DNA of 64,000 bases from Rhodosalinus halophilus. GTDB lineage: Bacteria > Pseudomonadota > Alphaproteobacteria > Rhodobacterales > Rhodobacteraceae. A program made the translations under genes and the position numbers. Under the pieces are notes generated by a model. It did not search any database. It was not told where the DNA came from and was given only the letters and a program-made list of their open reading frames with translations. This document shows, in pieces, positions 16,801-25,716 of this stretch (the first letter of the stretch is position 1; each line of letters opens with the position of its first letter). The stretch spans positions 248,001-312,000 of the forward strand of contig NZ_QNTQ01000006.1 of the NCBI RefSeq assembly GCF_003298775.1, written 5' to 3'.

Positions 16801-17832
16801 ATGATCTCCGATTTCCCGACGTTCACCGCGGCCGCCGTGCAGGCGGCGCCCGTCTACCTCGACGCCGCAGCCACCGCCGAAAAGGCCGCGCGCCTGATCG
16901 GCGAAGCCGCCGGGAAGGGCGCGAAGCTGGTGGTGTTCCCCGAGGTCTTCGTGCCGGGCTACCCCTACTGGAACTGGATCACCGATCCGGTGACGGGTGG
17001 CGCCTGGTTCGAGAAGCTGGTGCGCGCGTCGGTCTTCCTGCCCGGGCCGGAGGTGGACCGCATCGCCTCTGCCGCGGCCGAACACGGGGTCCATGTCGTC
17101 ATCGGCATCAACGAACGCAGCCCGGTTTCACTGGGGGCGCTCTACAACACGCTGGTTTTCCTCGGGCCGGACGGCCGGATGCTGGGCCGGCATCGCAAGC
17201 TGGTGCCCACCTGGGCGGAGAAGCTGACCTGGACCGGCGGCGATGGTGCGTCGCTTCGCGTCTACGACACAGAGATCGGCCCGTTGGGCGGCCTCGCCTG
17301 CGGCGAGAACACCAACACGCTCGCCCGCTTCGCGCTGCTGGGGCAGGGGGAACTGGTCCATGCCGCGAGCTACATCTCGCTGCCCGTCGCGCCGCCCGAT
17401 TACGACATGGCCGAGGCGATCAAGCTGCGCGCGCAGTCCCACAGCTTCGAGGGGAAGGTCTTTACCGTCGTCTCGACCTCGACCATCTCTGACGAGATCA
17501 TCGCGGAGATGGAAAAGGTGCGGCCCGACGCGCGGCAACTGCTTGAGCGCAAGTCGTCGGCCTACAGCGGCATCATCGGCCCCGACGGGCGCGAGGTGGT
17601 GCCGGGCCTGATCGACGACGAGGGAATCGTGACGGCCGAGATCGACCTGTCCCGCTGCATCCAGCCGAAGCAGATGCACGACATCACGGGGCACTACAAC
17701 CGCTTCGACGTGTTCTCGCTGACCGTGAACCGGCGGCCCCTCGCGGCCGTTTCCACCACAGACGCCCCGACCACCCCGCGCGAGGCGGAGACGCCGGAGG
17801 CGCCGCTCGCCCTGGAAGGAGACCAGACATGA
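16801..17832 (+). CDS. Nitrilase
   Basis: A 343-residue C-N hydrolase with the full catalytic triad: E48 in VVFPEVFVPGYP, K133 in GRHRKLVPTWAEK and C167 in GGLACGENTN. The motif block TWAEKLTW and the C-terminal GHYNRFDVF are typical of true nitrilases (nitrile to acid plus ammonia) rather than amidases or cyanide hydratases. GGGAGG lies upstream of ATG 16801. It is the first gene of a five-gene unit, its stop overlapping the next start (ATGA). The context with ring-cleavage genes suggests an aromatic or hydroxylated nitrile as substrate, but sequence alone does not decide this. The last ~30 residues are low-complexity. Confidence 0.9.
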   Translation: MISDFPTFTAAAVQAAPVYLDAAATAEKAARLIGEAAGKGAKLVVFPEVFVPGYPYWNWITDPVTGGAWFEKLVRASVFLPGPEVDRIASAAAEHGVHVVIGINERSPVSLGALYNTLVFLGPDGRMLGRHRKLVPTWAEKLTWTGGDGASLRVYDTEIGPLGGLACGENTNTLARFALLGQGELVHAASYISLPVAPPDYDMAEAIKLRAQSHSFEGKVFTVVSTSTISDEIIAEMEKVRPDARQLLERKSSAYSGIIGPDGREVVPGLIDDEGIVTAEIDLSRCIQPKQMHDITGHYNRFDVFSLTVNRRPLAAVSTTDAPTTPREAETPEAPLALEGDQT

Positions 17833-18953
17833 GTGCGAAGGATCAACGCGACGACATCCTGGGTCGCGCGCGCGTCAAGGACGACGACGCGCTGCGCGCC
17901 TATTACGACGAACTCGCCGAGCAGGAGACCGGCGCGCTCTGGACCGTGGCGAACGACATCGAGCCGTGGGAGCCCACGCCCAAATCCGCGCCGACGATCT
18001 GGCGGTCGTCCAGCCTGCGTCCCAAGGTGCTGGAATCCCTCGACCTCGTGAAGCCGGAGGACGCGGGGCGCCGGGTCGTCTTCCTGCGCAACCCGAAGCG
18101 GAAGGACGTGAGCGCCTGCTGCGGCTGGCTCTTCTCGGGCATCCAGGTGATGCGCCCGGGAGAGGCCGCCTCGGCCCACAATCACGCGGCCAGCGCGCTC
18201 AGGTTCATTATGGAGGGCGCGGGCGCCTACACGGTGGTGGACGGCCACCGCCTGACACTCAACGCCAAGGATTTCGTCATCACCCCGAACGGCACCTGGC
18301 ACGAGCACGGCGTGCTGGAGGAGGGCGAGACCTCGATGTGGCAGGACGGGCTCGACATCCCGCTGACCAACGCGCTCGAGGCCAACTTCTACGCGGTGCA
18401 CCCCGACGACTTCCAGAACTCCAACCTGCCCTTCGACGCGAGCCCCGCGACCTGGGGTGCGCCCGGCCTGCTGCCGGCGAAGGAGACATGGGGCGCCTTC
18501 TACTCGCCGCTGATGAAATACAGCTGGGACAAGACCTACGAGGGCCTGCAGAACTACGCCAGGGTCACCGACGGCGACCCGCATGACGGCATCTACATGC
18601 GCTTCGTCAACCCGCAGACCGGCGGGCACCCGATGGCCACGATGGGCGCCTCGATGCAGATGCTGCGCGAGGGCGAGCACACCAAGGCGCACCGCCACAC
18701 GGGCAACGTCATCTACCAGGTGGCGAAGGGCAAGGGCTACAGCGTCATCGGCGGCGTGCGCTACGACTGGCAGGAGAAGGACATCTTCTGCGTGCCGGCC
18801 TGGACGTGGCACGAGCACTGCAACCTCGACGAGTCGGACAACGCCTGCCTCTTCTCCTTCAACGACTTCCCCGTGATGGAGGCGCTGAAGTTCTACCGGG
18901 AACAGGCCTTTCCCGAGAACGGCGGGCATCAGGAAGTGACGGCCACCGCCTGA
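17829..18953 (+). CDS. Gentisate 1,2-dioxygenase-like bicupin ring-cleavage dioxygenase
   Basis: A 374-residue bicupin. The first cupin has iron-ligand positions H117 and H119 (SAHNHAASALRFIMEG) and a WHEHG motif at H158/H160. The second cupin also keeps H288/H290 (TKAHRHTGN) and H328/H330 (TWHEHCN). The layout and the ALRFIMEGAGAYTVVDG block match the gentisate/salicylate/1-hydroxy-2-naphthoate dioxygenase family, non-haem iron enzymes that open the ring next to a carboxyl group. Its ATG overlaps the nitrilase stop. With a fumarylpyruvate hydrolase-like enzyme and a maleate isomerase downstream, gentisate or a substituted gentisate is the likely substrate. Confidence 0.82.
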   Translation: MSAKDQRDDILGRARVKDDDALRAYYDELAEQETGALWTVANDIEPWEPTPKSAPTIWRSSSLRPKVLESLDLVKPEDAGRRVVFLRNPKRKDVSACCGWLFSGIQVMRPGEAASAHNHAASALRFIMEGAGAYTVVDGHRLTLNAKDFVITPNGTWHEHGVLEEGETSMWQDGLDIPLTNALEANFYAVHPDDFQNSNLPFDASPATWGAPGLLPAKETWGAFYSPLMKYSWDKTYEGLQNYARVTDGDPHDGIYMRFVNPQTGGHPMATMGASMQMLREGEHTKAHRHTGNVIYQVAKGKGYSVIGGVRYDWQEKDIFCVPAWTWHEHCNLDESDNACLFSFNDFPVMEALKFYREQAFPENGGHQEVTATA

Positions 18954-18987
18954 CCCAGGGCCTGACACAAGAGAACAAGGGACGGAC

Positions 18988-19902
18988 ATGAAGCTTGTAA
19001 CCTATCGCCGGCACCCGGCGGACGCCGGGCGGCTCGGCGCGATCGTGGACGACATGGTGGTGGACCTCGAGCGGCTGGGAGAGGCGACCGGAGAGCCCTT
19101 GCCGGCGACGATGCTCGATTTCATCGACCTCGGGCCTGACGCGGTGCGCGTCGCCTCGGAACTGCTGGCCGAGATGGAAGGAGACTGGCCGCTGGGCTGC
19201 ACCCAGCCGCTGGCCAACGTGACGCTGATGGCGCCCATTCCGCGCACGCGGAAGAACGTCTTCGGCATCGGGCTCAACTACGTCAAGCACATCGAGGAAA
19301 GCGCGCGCTCGCTCGACACCTCGGCCGACATGCCGGAAAAGCCGGTGGTCTTTTCCAAGCCGCCCACGGCGATCATCGGCCCGGACGAGCCGATCCTGCA
19401 CAATGCAAGCATGACCCAGCAACTCGACTGGGAGGTGGAGCTTGCCGTCATCATCGGCACCACCGCCACGCGCATCCGCGAGGAGGACGCGATGGCGCAT
19501 GTCTTCGGCTACTCGGTGATGCTGGACGTCTCTGCGCGCGACAACCGGCGCGCAGGGCAGTGGATCTTTTCCAAGGGACAGGACAGCTACGCCCCCTTCG
19601 GCCCCTGCATCGTGACCGCCGACGAGATCCCCAATCCACACAACCTCGACCTCTGGCTCACCAAGAACGGCGAGGAAAAGCAGCGGTCCAACACCGGCTT
19701 CATGTATTTCAAGATCCACACGCTGATCGCCGACATCTCGTCGGGCATGACGCTGGAGCCTGGCGACGTGATCGCCACCGGCACGCCCGAGGGCGTGGGC
19801 GCCGGTCGCGATCCGCAGGAATGGATGTGGCCCGGCGACGTGATCGAATACGGCGTCGAGGGCATCGGCATGATGCGCAACCCGGTGGTGAAGATCGGAT
19901 GA
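18988..19902 (+). CDS. Fumarylacetoacetate hydrolase family protein (fumaryl/maleylpyruvate hydrolase-like)
   Basis: A 304-residue C-C bond hydrolase. The core has FGIGLNYVKHIEES, the metal-ligand pair E149 and E151 in QLDWEVELAVIIG, GYSVMLDVSARDNRR and the C-terminal GDVIATGTPEGVGAGR. In gentisate pathways this family splits fumaryl- or maleylpyruvate into pyruvate plus fumarate or maleate. The operon encodes a maleate isomerase and no glutathione- or mycothiol-type maleylpyruvate isomerase, which favours direct hydrolysis of maleylpyruvate to maleate. The start lies 34 bases after the dioxygenase gene, and its TGA overlaps the next ATG. Confidence 0.85.
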   Translation: MKLVTYRRHPADAGRLGAIVDDMVVDLERLGEATGEPLPATMLDFIDLGPDAVRVASELLAEMEGDWPLGCTQPLANVTLMAPIPRTRKNVFGIGLNYVKHIEESARSLDTSADMPEKPVVFSKPPTAIIGPDEPILHNASMTQQLDWEVELAVIIGTTATRIREEDAMAHVFGYSVMLDVSARDNRRAGQWIFSKGQDSYAPFGPCIVTADEIPNPHNLDLWLTKNGEEKQRSNTGFMYFKIHTLIADISSGMTLEPGDVIATGTPEGVGAGRDPQEWMWPGDVIEYGVEGIGMMRNPVVKIG

Positions 19903-20648
19903 CCGGCGATCCCCTCATCAAGATCGGCCAGATCGTGCCCTCGTCGAACCTGACGATGGAGCGCGAGATCCCGGCCATGCTTCGCGCGCGCGAGGCGATC
20001 CGCCCCGAGCGCTTCTCCTTCCATTCCGCGCGGATGCGGATGAAGAAGGTGGTGAAGGAGGAACTGGCGGCGATGGACCGCGACAGCGACCGCTGCGCGC
20101 TGGAACTGTCCGACGCCGCGGTGGACGTGATGGGCTATGCCTGCCTCGTCGCGATCATGGCGATGGGGCCGGGCTATCACCGCGAAAGCCAGCAGCGGCT
20201 CTACAAGGTGACCGAAGAGAACGGGCACCCCGCGCCGGTCGTCAGCTCCGCCGGCGCGCTGGTCGAGACGCTGACCGGCATGGGCGCGAAGCGCATCGCG
20301 ATGGTGGCGCCCTACATGAAGCCGCTCACGCAGACCGTGGCCGAGTATGTCGAGGCCGAGGGAGTCGAGGTGAAGGACTACCTCGCGCTCGAGATCCCCG
20401 ACAACCTCGAGGTCGCAGCACAGGACCCGATGAACCTGACCGAGCACTACAAGCGGCTCGATCTGAAGAACATCGACGCGCTGGTTCTGTCCGCCTGCGT
20501 GCAGATGCCCTCGCTCGCCGCGATCCCGCAGGTCGAGGCGGAGGCAGGGGTGCCCGTCCTGTCGGCCTCGGTCGCCACCACGCGGCAGATGCTGCTGGAG
20601 CTGGGCCTCGATCCGGTAGTGCCCGGCGCAGGCAGTCTGCTCGCCTGA
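19899..20648 (+). CDS. Maleate cis-trans isomerase (Asp/Glu racemase superfamily)
   Basis: A 249-residue protein with the N-terminal block GQIVPSSNLTMEREIPAML typical of maleate isomerases. The two catalytic cysteines are C82 (VMGYACLVAIM) and C200 (LVLSACVQMPSL), the same positions I remember for NicE of the nicotinate pathway. The enzyme converts maleate to fumarate without a cofactor, feeding the TCA cycle. The gene overlaps the preceding hydrolase by four bases and is followed after one base by the regulator. Arylmalonate decarboxylase-like relatives use a similar fold, but the paired cysteines support isomerase. Confidence 0.85.
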   Translation: MTGDPLIKIGQIVPSSNLTMEREIPAMLRAREAIRPERFSFHSARMRMKKVVKEELAAMDRDSDRCALELSDAAVDVMGYACLVAIMAMGPGYHRESQQRLYKVTEENGHPAPVVSSAGALVETLTGMGAKRIAMVAPYMKPLTQTVAEYVEAEGVEVKDYLALEIPDNLEVAAQDPMNLTEHYKRLDLKNIDALVLSACVQMPSLAAIPQVEAEAGVPVLSASVATTRQMLLELGLDPVVPGAGSLLA

Positions 20649-20649
20649 G

Positions 20650-21498
20650 ATGGAAGACCGCGCCGAGCCCCTGCCCGAGGAGGCCGCACCGCGCAAGCGG
20701 CGTGGCATCCAGTCGATTCTCACGGGCTTCCGCATCATCGACTGCCTCGTGCAGGCGGGCGAGCCGCTTGCGCTCAAGGAGCTGGCGGCGCGCGCGGGCC
20801 TCACGCCGTCCAACCTGCAGTTCTATCTCATCAGCCTGAGCGAGGTGGGCATCGTCACGCAGGAGCCGCGAACGGGGCGCTACGGGCTCGGCCCCTATTC
20901 GCTGCAACTGGGCATCTTCGGGCTGCAGCAGTTCGATGTCTACAAGGCCGCCTTCCACCGGATCGAGGGCCTCGCCCGCGAGACGGGGCACGCGGTCTTT
21001 CTCGGCGTATGGGGCAATGCCGGCCCCACGATCATCCACCGCGCGGAAGGCAGCTACAACCGCTCGGTCTTCGAGCTTCGCCTCGGCTCGGTCCTGCCGC
21101 TTCTGCGCTCGGCGCTGGGCCGGCTCTTCCTCGCGCATCTGCCGGAGGATCTGACCCGCGCCATGCTCGAGCGCGAGCTTCAGGAGCTCGCGACCGCCAA
21201 CACCCTGCCCGAGGGCTCCGACACGCCGCGCAGCCGGGTGGAGGCGCGCGCGATGGCCGAGGAGATCCGCGCGGCCGGGCTGTCGCGCTGCCGGGGCGGG
21301 CTGCTCTCCGATCACACGGCCGTCTCGGCGCCGGTCTTCGATCACACCGGCCGCATTCTTGCCGGCATGACGATCATGGGCCATGTCAACGTGCTCTCCG
21401 ACGACCCCGAGGGGCCGGTCGCATGCGTGCTGCGCGACACCGCGCGCACCGTATCCGAAGAAGCCGGCGCGACCGCGCATCACTACCTGACGTTCTGA
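20650..21498 (+). CDS. IclR-family transcriptional regulator
   Basis: A 282-residue regulator. The N-terminal winged helix is seen in LALKELAARAGLTPSNLQFY and the preceding GFRIIDCLVQ helix. The C-terminal effector domain has FLGVWGNAGPTII, LPLLRSALGRLFLAHLPED and CRGGLLSDHTAVSAPVFDHTG. IclR proteins often control aromatic catabolic operons and bind pathway substrates or intermediates. Its start lies one base after the maleate isomerase stop, so it is co-transcribed with the pathway it probably controls. The palindrome at 16714 is a candidate target. Confidence 0.88.
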   Translation: MEDRAEPLPEEAAPRKRRGIQSILTGFRIIDCLVQAGEPLALKELAARAGLTPSNLQFYLISLSEVGIVTQEPRTGRYGLGPYSLQLGIFGLQQFDVYKAAFHRIEGLARETGHAVFLGVWGNAGPTIIHRAEGSYNRSVFELRLGSVLPLLRSALGRLFLAHLPEDLTRAMLERELQELATANTLPEGSDTPRSRVEARAMAEEIRAAGLSRCRGGLLSDHTAVSAPVFDHTGRILAGMTIMGHVNVLSDDPEGPVACVLRDTARTVSEEAGATAHHYLTF

Positions 21499-21561
21499 TC
21501 CCGGCCTGATGACGCCGAACGAGCGGCCTTGCGGCCGCAAGCCGGCTGGCACTGCGTGCGG

Positions 21562-21582
21562 GCGAGGGGCGCTGCCCCTCGC
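21562..21582 (+). terminator. Terminator-like hairpin after the nitrilase operon
   Basis: GCGAGGGGC and GCCCCTCGC form a perfect 9-base-pair stem around GCT, 64 bases past the IclR stop. No T run follows; instead the GTATTT element begins eight bases later. It may serve both convergent transcripts. Confidence 0.5.
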
Positions 21583-21589
21583 GCTTCCC

Positions 21590-21629
21590 GGAGTATTTCG
21601 GGCAAGAGGAAGCAGGAGGCGGGCGCGGG
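21590..21629 (+). repeat. Recurrent intergenic GTATTT element, copy B
   Basis: GGAGTATTTCGGGCAAGAGG then AAGCAGGAGGCGGGCGCGG. This is nearly identical to copy A over 25 bases and follows the hairpin at 21562. The remaining bases up to 21700 are GC-rich with no gene. Confidence 0.5.
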
Positions 21630-21699
21630 CGCGGGCTGCGGCTGTCTTGCGGACGTAGCCGGGGCGAGCCCGGCGCGGGGCGGCGCCCGCGCAGATCCG

Positions 21700-23094
21700 T
21701 CATGCGTCGTAGCGGGTGGCGCCGCGGCGGCGCGCGTCCACGGGGCGGGCGAGGATGGCCGCGTGATGCGCGCGCTGGTCGCAGTTCGCGCGGGGGCAGA
21801 TGCGGCAGTTGATGCCCACTGGCGTCATCTGCGCGCCGCCCAGGCGGAAGCCCTCGGCATAGCCGATCTCGTGCGCGTGCTCGATGGCGCAGCCCATCGC
21901 CACGGCGAGGCGGATGTCCTGCGTGTGCCGCGCGAAGGTCGGCCGGTCCACGGTGCGCGAGAAGACGAAGAACTGGCTGCGGTCGGGCATCTCGACGAAC
22001 TGCGGCACGATCCGGCCCGGCGTGCGGAACGAGGTGTGCACGTCGAGCCGCGGGCAGGCGCCGCCGTGCTCGGCGAGGTGGAAGCTGGTGGAGTTGAACC
22101 GCTTGGTGACGTTGCCGGCCTTGTCGATGCGCAGGAAGAAGAGGGGCACGCCCTGCGCCCCGTCGCGCTGCAGGGTCGTCGCGCGGTGGCAGGCCTGCTC
22201 GAAGCTCACGCCGAAGCGGGTGGCAATATGGTCCATGTCGTATTTCGAGGCGCGCGCTTCTTCGAGGAAGGTGCCATAGGGCATGAGCACCGCGGCGGCG
22301 AAGTAGTTGGCCAGTTCCACGCGGCAGCGCGCAGCGCCCTGGGCGTCCTGGATTCCGGACCGCGCGAGCAGCCGGTCGAGCAGCGCGCGCTGCTCGACGA
22401 GGCCCGCGATATGGATGAGCTGGAAGACCCGGTTGGGGTGGTCGAGCGCCTGGGACAGAAGGATCTCGCCGCGCTCTTCGTCGAAGGTGCGCAGCGCGTC
22501 GGGCAGGGTCTCGACGGGCACCAGCCGGGTGGCGATTCCCAGCCGGTCGCGCAGGCGGCGCTTGGTGTGGGAGTAGATCTCGTCGGGCGGCGGCGGGCTG
22601 TCCCAGAACGCCTCCGCGGCCGCTTCGAGCTCGGGGAAATGGTTGCGGTTGCGCCGGAAGAAGTCGTGCACCGCCGCTTCGGGCGAGGCGGCGAGGAGCG
22701 GCTCCGCCCCAGGCTCGGCGCTGCCCAGCTGATCGGTGGCCGCCTGGAAGGCGCGGTAGAGCGCGAGGAAGCTTTCGACGAGCGCGGGGCTGTGCACCAG
22801 CGCGGCGCGAAGCTCCGGCAGGTCGGGGCGGGCATCCTCGAAGAGCGGATCCTGAAGGACGGCGCGCAGGTCGGCGAGACGGGTGGCGCCGTCATCCTCG
22901 GCGATGGCGCGCCAGTCCACGCCGTAGACCTCGAAGAGCTTCAGCAGCACGGGCACGGAGACCGAGCGCTCGTTGTTCTCCAGCAGGTTGACGTAGGAAG
23001 TGGAGATGCCCAGCGCGCGGGCCATCTGCGCCTGTGTCTCGCCGCGGTCGCGCCGCAGCCGGCGCAGGTGGGGGCCGATGAAGGTCTTCTGCAT
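21700..23094 (-). CDS. Short-chain fatty acyl-CoA regulator family protein (XRE HTH plus ImmA/IrrE-like domain)
   Basis: A 464-residue regulator. Residues ~1-70 are an XRE helix-turn-helix (TQAQMARALGISTSYVNLLE). The middle holds an ImmA/IrrE-like domain with a degenerate active-site region (RVELANYFAAAVLMPYGTFL). The C-terminal part contains conserved cysteines in NCRICPRANCDQR. This architecture is that of RamB/PccR/ScfR-type regulators that respond to acyl-CoA or propionyl-CoA and control acetate, propionate and glyoxylate metabolism. ATG at 23094 gives the usual XRE N-terminus; a GTG 12 bases upstream is possible. It is divergent from serine-glyoxylate aminotransferase and malate-CoA ligase genes, its probable targets. 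Confidence 0.85.
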   Translation of the reverse strand: MQKTFIGPHLRRLRRDRGETQAQMARALGISTSYVNLLENNERSVSVPVLLKLFEVYGVDWRAIAEDDGATRLADLRAVLQDPLFEDARPDLPELRAALVHSPALVESFLALYRAFQAATDQLGSAEPGAEPLLAASPEAAVHDFFRRNRNHFPELEAAAEAFWDSPPPPDEIYSHTKRRLRDRLGIATRLVPVETLPDALRTFDEERGEILLSQALDHPNRVFQLIHIAGLVEQRALLDRLLARSGIQDAQGAARCRVELANYFAAAVLMPYGTFLEEARASKYDMDHIATRFGVSFEQACHRATTLQRDGAQGVPLFFLRIDKAGNVTKRFNSTSFHLAEHGGACPRLDVHTSFRTPGRIVPQFVEMPDRSQFFVFSRTVDRPTFARHTQDIRLAVAMGCAIEHAHEIGYAEGFRLGGAQMTPVGINCRICPRANCDQRAHHAAILARPVDARRRGATRYDA

Positions 23095-23252
23095 GCCTTT
23101 GCACACGGTTGACGAATGTGTGGTTTACAATTTCACACTTTTCTAAAGCTGTAAATCTTCGCGTTCACAGCAGAACCCGTTTTGCTTTTGCACAACGGAA
23201 AGGCGGTGGCAGAGAGAGGGCAGACACGGACTCAGCCCCAAGGATCGGCCCC
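23095..23252. promoter_or_regulatory. AT-rich divergent promoter region with repeated half-sites
   Basis: This is the most AT-rich patch nearby. It has TTTGCAC at 23098-23104 and again at 23187-23193 (the second preceded by TTTTGC), an inverted repeat TTTACA … TGTAAA at 23124-23155, and GTGTG … CACAC at 23118-23138. TTTGC-type half-sites are described for RamB/PccR regulators, so autoregulation and control of the right-hand operon are plausible. Confidence 0.5.
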
Positions 23253-24452
23253 ATGCGCACCGGACAGACCCACCTTTTCATCCCCGGCCCCACCAACATC
23301 CCCGAGCGTGTCCGGCAGGCGATGAACGTGCCGATGCAGGACATGCGCGCGCCGGATTTCGGCGAGCTGACGCTGGGCCTTTTCGACGGGCTCAAGAAGG
23401 TGCTGCGCACCGAGTCGGGGCGCGTCTTCATGTTTCCGGGTTCGGGCACGGGCGCCTGGGAGGCGGCGATCACCAACACGCTCAACCCGGGCGACCGCGT
23501 GCTGATGGCGCGGCACGGGCAGTTCTCGACGCTCTGGGTCGAGATGGCCCAGCGCCTTGGTCTGGACGTCGAGGTCGTGGACGTGCCCTGGGGCGCGGGC
23601 GCGCCGGTCAAGGAGTTCGCCCGTCGGCTTGGTGCCGACCGCGAGGGGCGGATCAAGGCGGTCTTCGTCACGCATAACGAGACGGCGACCGGCGTGACCT
23701 CGAACGTGGTCGCGGTGCGGCAGGCGCTCGACGAGTGCTTCCACGATGCGCTTCTGTTCGTCGATGGCGTATCGTCCATCGGGTCGATCGACTTCCGCAT
23801 GGACGAATGGGGCGTGGACCTTGCCGTGACCGGCTCGCAGAAGGGGCTGATGCTGCCCGCGGGGCTCGGCATCCTCGGCGTCAGCGACAAGGCGATGGCA
23901 GCCGCCGAGACCACCACGATGCGCCGCGCCTATTTCGAATTCGCCGACATGGTGAAGATGAACGAGGGCGGCTACTTCCCCTACACCCCGCCCACGCAGC
24001 TCTTCCACGGGCTGCGCGCCTCGCTCGACCTGATCTTCGAGGAGGGGCTGGACAACGTGATCGCCCGCCACCGCAGGCTCGCCGAGGGCGTGCGGCGCGG
24101 GGTGCATGGCATGGGGCTCGAGCTCGTGGCGGAGCATCCCTCGCTCTACTCCGACACGGTGACCGCGATCCGCGTGCCCGAGGGAGTGGATGCGCGCGAC
24201 GTGCTGCGCATCGCTTACGAGCGCTACAACACCTCCTTCGGCTCGGGCCTTGCGAAGCTGAACGGCAAGGTGTTCCGCATCGGGCACCTGGGCGACCTGA
24301 ACGAGGGCATGTGCCTCACCGCGCTCTCGGTGGCCGAGATGGCGCTCGCGGAAGCGGGCACGCAGGTGGAGTTCGGCCGCGGCCCCGCCGCCGCTATGGC
24401 CTGGTTCACCGGGCAGGCCGAGAGTCCCGCGCTGCGCGTCGCGGCCGAGTAA
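23253..24452 (+). CDS. sgaA: Serine-glyoxylate aminotransferase
   Basis: A 399-residue class V PLP enzyme. The cofactor lysine is K197 in [14 protein letters not shown], preceded by the PLP-binding [12 protein letters not shown]. The N-terminal [18 protein letters not shown] and the C-terminal [19 protein letters not shown] are characteristic of serine-glyoxylate aminotransferase. The enzyme makes hydroxypyruvate and glycine and is a key step of the serine cycle for C1 assimilation. AAGGA lies upstream of ATG 23253; an open extension upstream lacks a suitable start. The two malate-CoA ligase genes follow, matching serine-cycle gene clusters. Confidence 0.93.
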   Translation: MRTGQTHLFIPGPTNIPERVRQAMNVPMQDMRAPDFGELTLGLFDGLKKVLRTESGRVFMFPGSGTGAWEAAITNTLNPGDRVLMARHGQFSTLWVEMAQRLGLDVEVVDVPWGAGAPVKEFARRLGADREGRIKAVFVTHNETATGVTSNVVAVRQALDECFHDALLFVDGVSSIGSIDFRMDEWGVDLAVTGSQKGLMLPAGLGILGVSDKAMAAAETTTMRRAYFEFADMVKMNEGGYFPYTPPTQLFHGLRASLDLIFEEGLDNVIARHRRLAEGVRRGVHGMGLELVAEHPSLYSDTVTAIRVPEGVDARDVLRIAYERYNTSFGSGLAKLNGKVFRIGHLGDLNEGMCLTALSVAEMALAEAGTQVEFGRGPAAAMAWFTGQAESPALRVAAE

Positions 24453-24531
24453 CGCACCGACCTGCCGAGGACGCGGCGGCGCGGGGAGGGCCGCGCCGGG
24501 CGCTGCCCCTTTGCCCACGGGAGGAGAGCCG

Positions 24532-25704
24532 ATGGACATTCACGAGTATCAGGCCAAGGAAATCCTGCGCGGCTTCGGCGTGCCGGTGCCGCGCGGCGGG
24601 CTGGCCTACAGCCCGGAACAGGCGGGCTACCGCGCCCGCGCGCTGGGCGGCGCGGCCTGGGTCGTCAAGGCGCAGATCCATTCCGGCGGCCGCGGCGAGG
24701 CGGGCGGCGTCAAGCTCTGCCGCTCGGAGGAGGAGGTGCGCGACTTCGCCGCCACGCTCTTCGGCAAGCGGCTGGTGACCAAGCAGACGGGGGCTGCCGG
24801 CAAGGAGGTCTATCGCGTCTGGGTCGAGGCGGCCTCTGACATCGCGCAGGAGCTTTACCTGGGCTTCGTGCTGGACCGGAAGTCGGAGCGCATCATGATC
24901 GTGGCCTCCGCCCACGGCGGCATGGAGATCGAGGATCTGGCCGAGTCGGACCCCGACTCGCTGTGCCGCATGGTGATCGACCCCGCGACCGGCCTCTGCG
25001 AGTTCCAGGCGCGAGAGCTGGCCTTCGCGCTGGGGCTGCGCGGGGGGCTGGTGGCGCAGATGGTCTCGACACTGAGGGCCTGCTACCGCGCCTATCGCGA
25101 GCTCGACGCGATGATGGTCGAGATCAATCCGCTGGTCGTCACCCACGCGGGCGAGATCGTGGCGCTCGACGCCAAGATGAGCTTCGACACCAACGCGCTC
25201 TTCCGCCGCCCGCAGATCGCCGAGCTGCGCGATGCCTCCCAGGAGGACCCGCGCGAGAGCATGGCGGCAGACCACGGGCTGGCCTACGTGGGGCTCGACG
25301 GCGACATCGGCTGCATCATCAACGGTGCCGGCCTCGCCATGGCGACCATGGACATGATCCAGCTCGCCGGGGGCGCCCCCGCCAACTTCCTCGACATTGG
25401 CGGGGGCGCAAGCCCCGAACGGGTCACACAGGCCTTCCGCACTGTGCTGGCCGACCGCAACGTGAGCGTCGTGCTCGTCAACATCTTCGCCGGCATCAAC
25501 CGCTGCGACTGGGTGGCTGAAGGGGTGGTGCAAGCCTATCGCGAGCTTGGCCTGACCCTGCCCGTGGTGGTGCGCCTGTCGGGCACCAACGTCGAGGAGG
25601 GGCGGCGCATCCTGCGCGAGAGCGGCCTGCCGCTGATCACCGCCGATACGCTGGCCGAGGCGGCGGAACGCGCCGTCGCCGCCCGCCCGAAACTCGCCGC
25701 GTGA
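24532..25704 (+). CDS. mtkA: Malate-CoA ligase, beta subunit
   Basis: A 390-residue ATP-grasp protein of the succinyl-CoA synthetase beta family. [20 protein letters not shown] is the family N-terminus; [25 protein letters not shown] and [30 protein letters not shown] are the ATP-grasp and ligase motifs. Its place between serine-glyoxylate aminotransferase and the alpha subunit marks it as MtkA (malate + CoA + ATP to malyl-CoA) rather than SucC. GGGAGGAG precedes the start. No malyl-CoA lyase gene is seen in the following bases. Confidence 0.88.
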   Translation: MDIHEYQAKEILRGFGVPVPRGGLAYSPEQAGYRARALGGAAWVVKAQIHSGGRGEAGGVKLCRSEEEVRDFAATLFGKRLVTKQTGAAGKEVYRVWVEAASDIAQELYLGFVLDRKSERIMIVASAHGGMEIEDLAESDPDSLCRMVIDPATGLCEFQARELAFALGLRGGLVAQMVSTLRACYRAYRELDAMMVEINPLVVTHAGEIVALDAKMSFDTNALFRRPQIAELRDASQEDPRESMAADHGLAYVGLDGDIGCIINGAGLAMATMDMIQLAGGAPANFLDIGGGASPERVTQAFRTVLADRNVSVVLVNIFAGINRCDWVAEGVVQAYRELGLTLPVVVRLSGTNVEEGRRILRESGLPLITADTLAEAAERAVAARPKLAA

Positions 25705-25716
25705 GGAGCACCCGCC

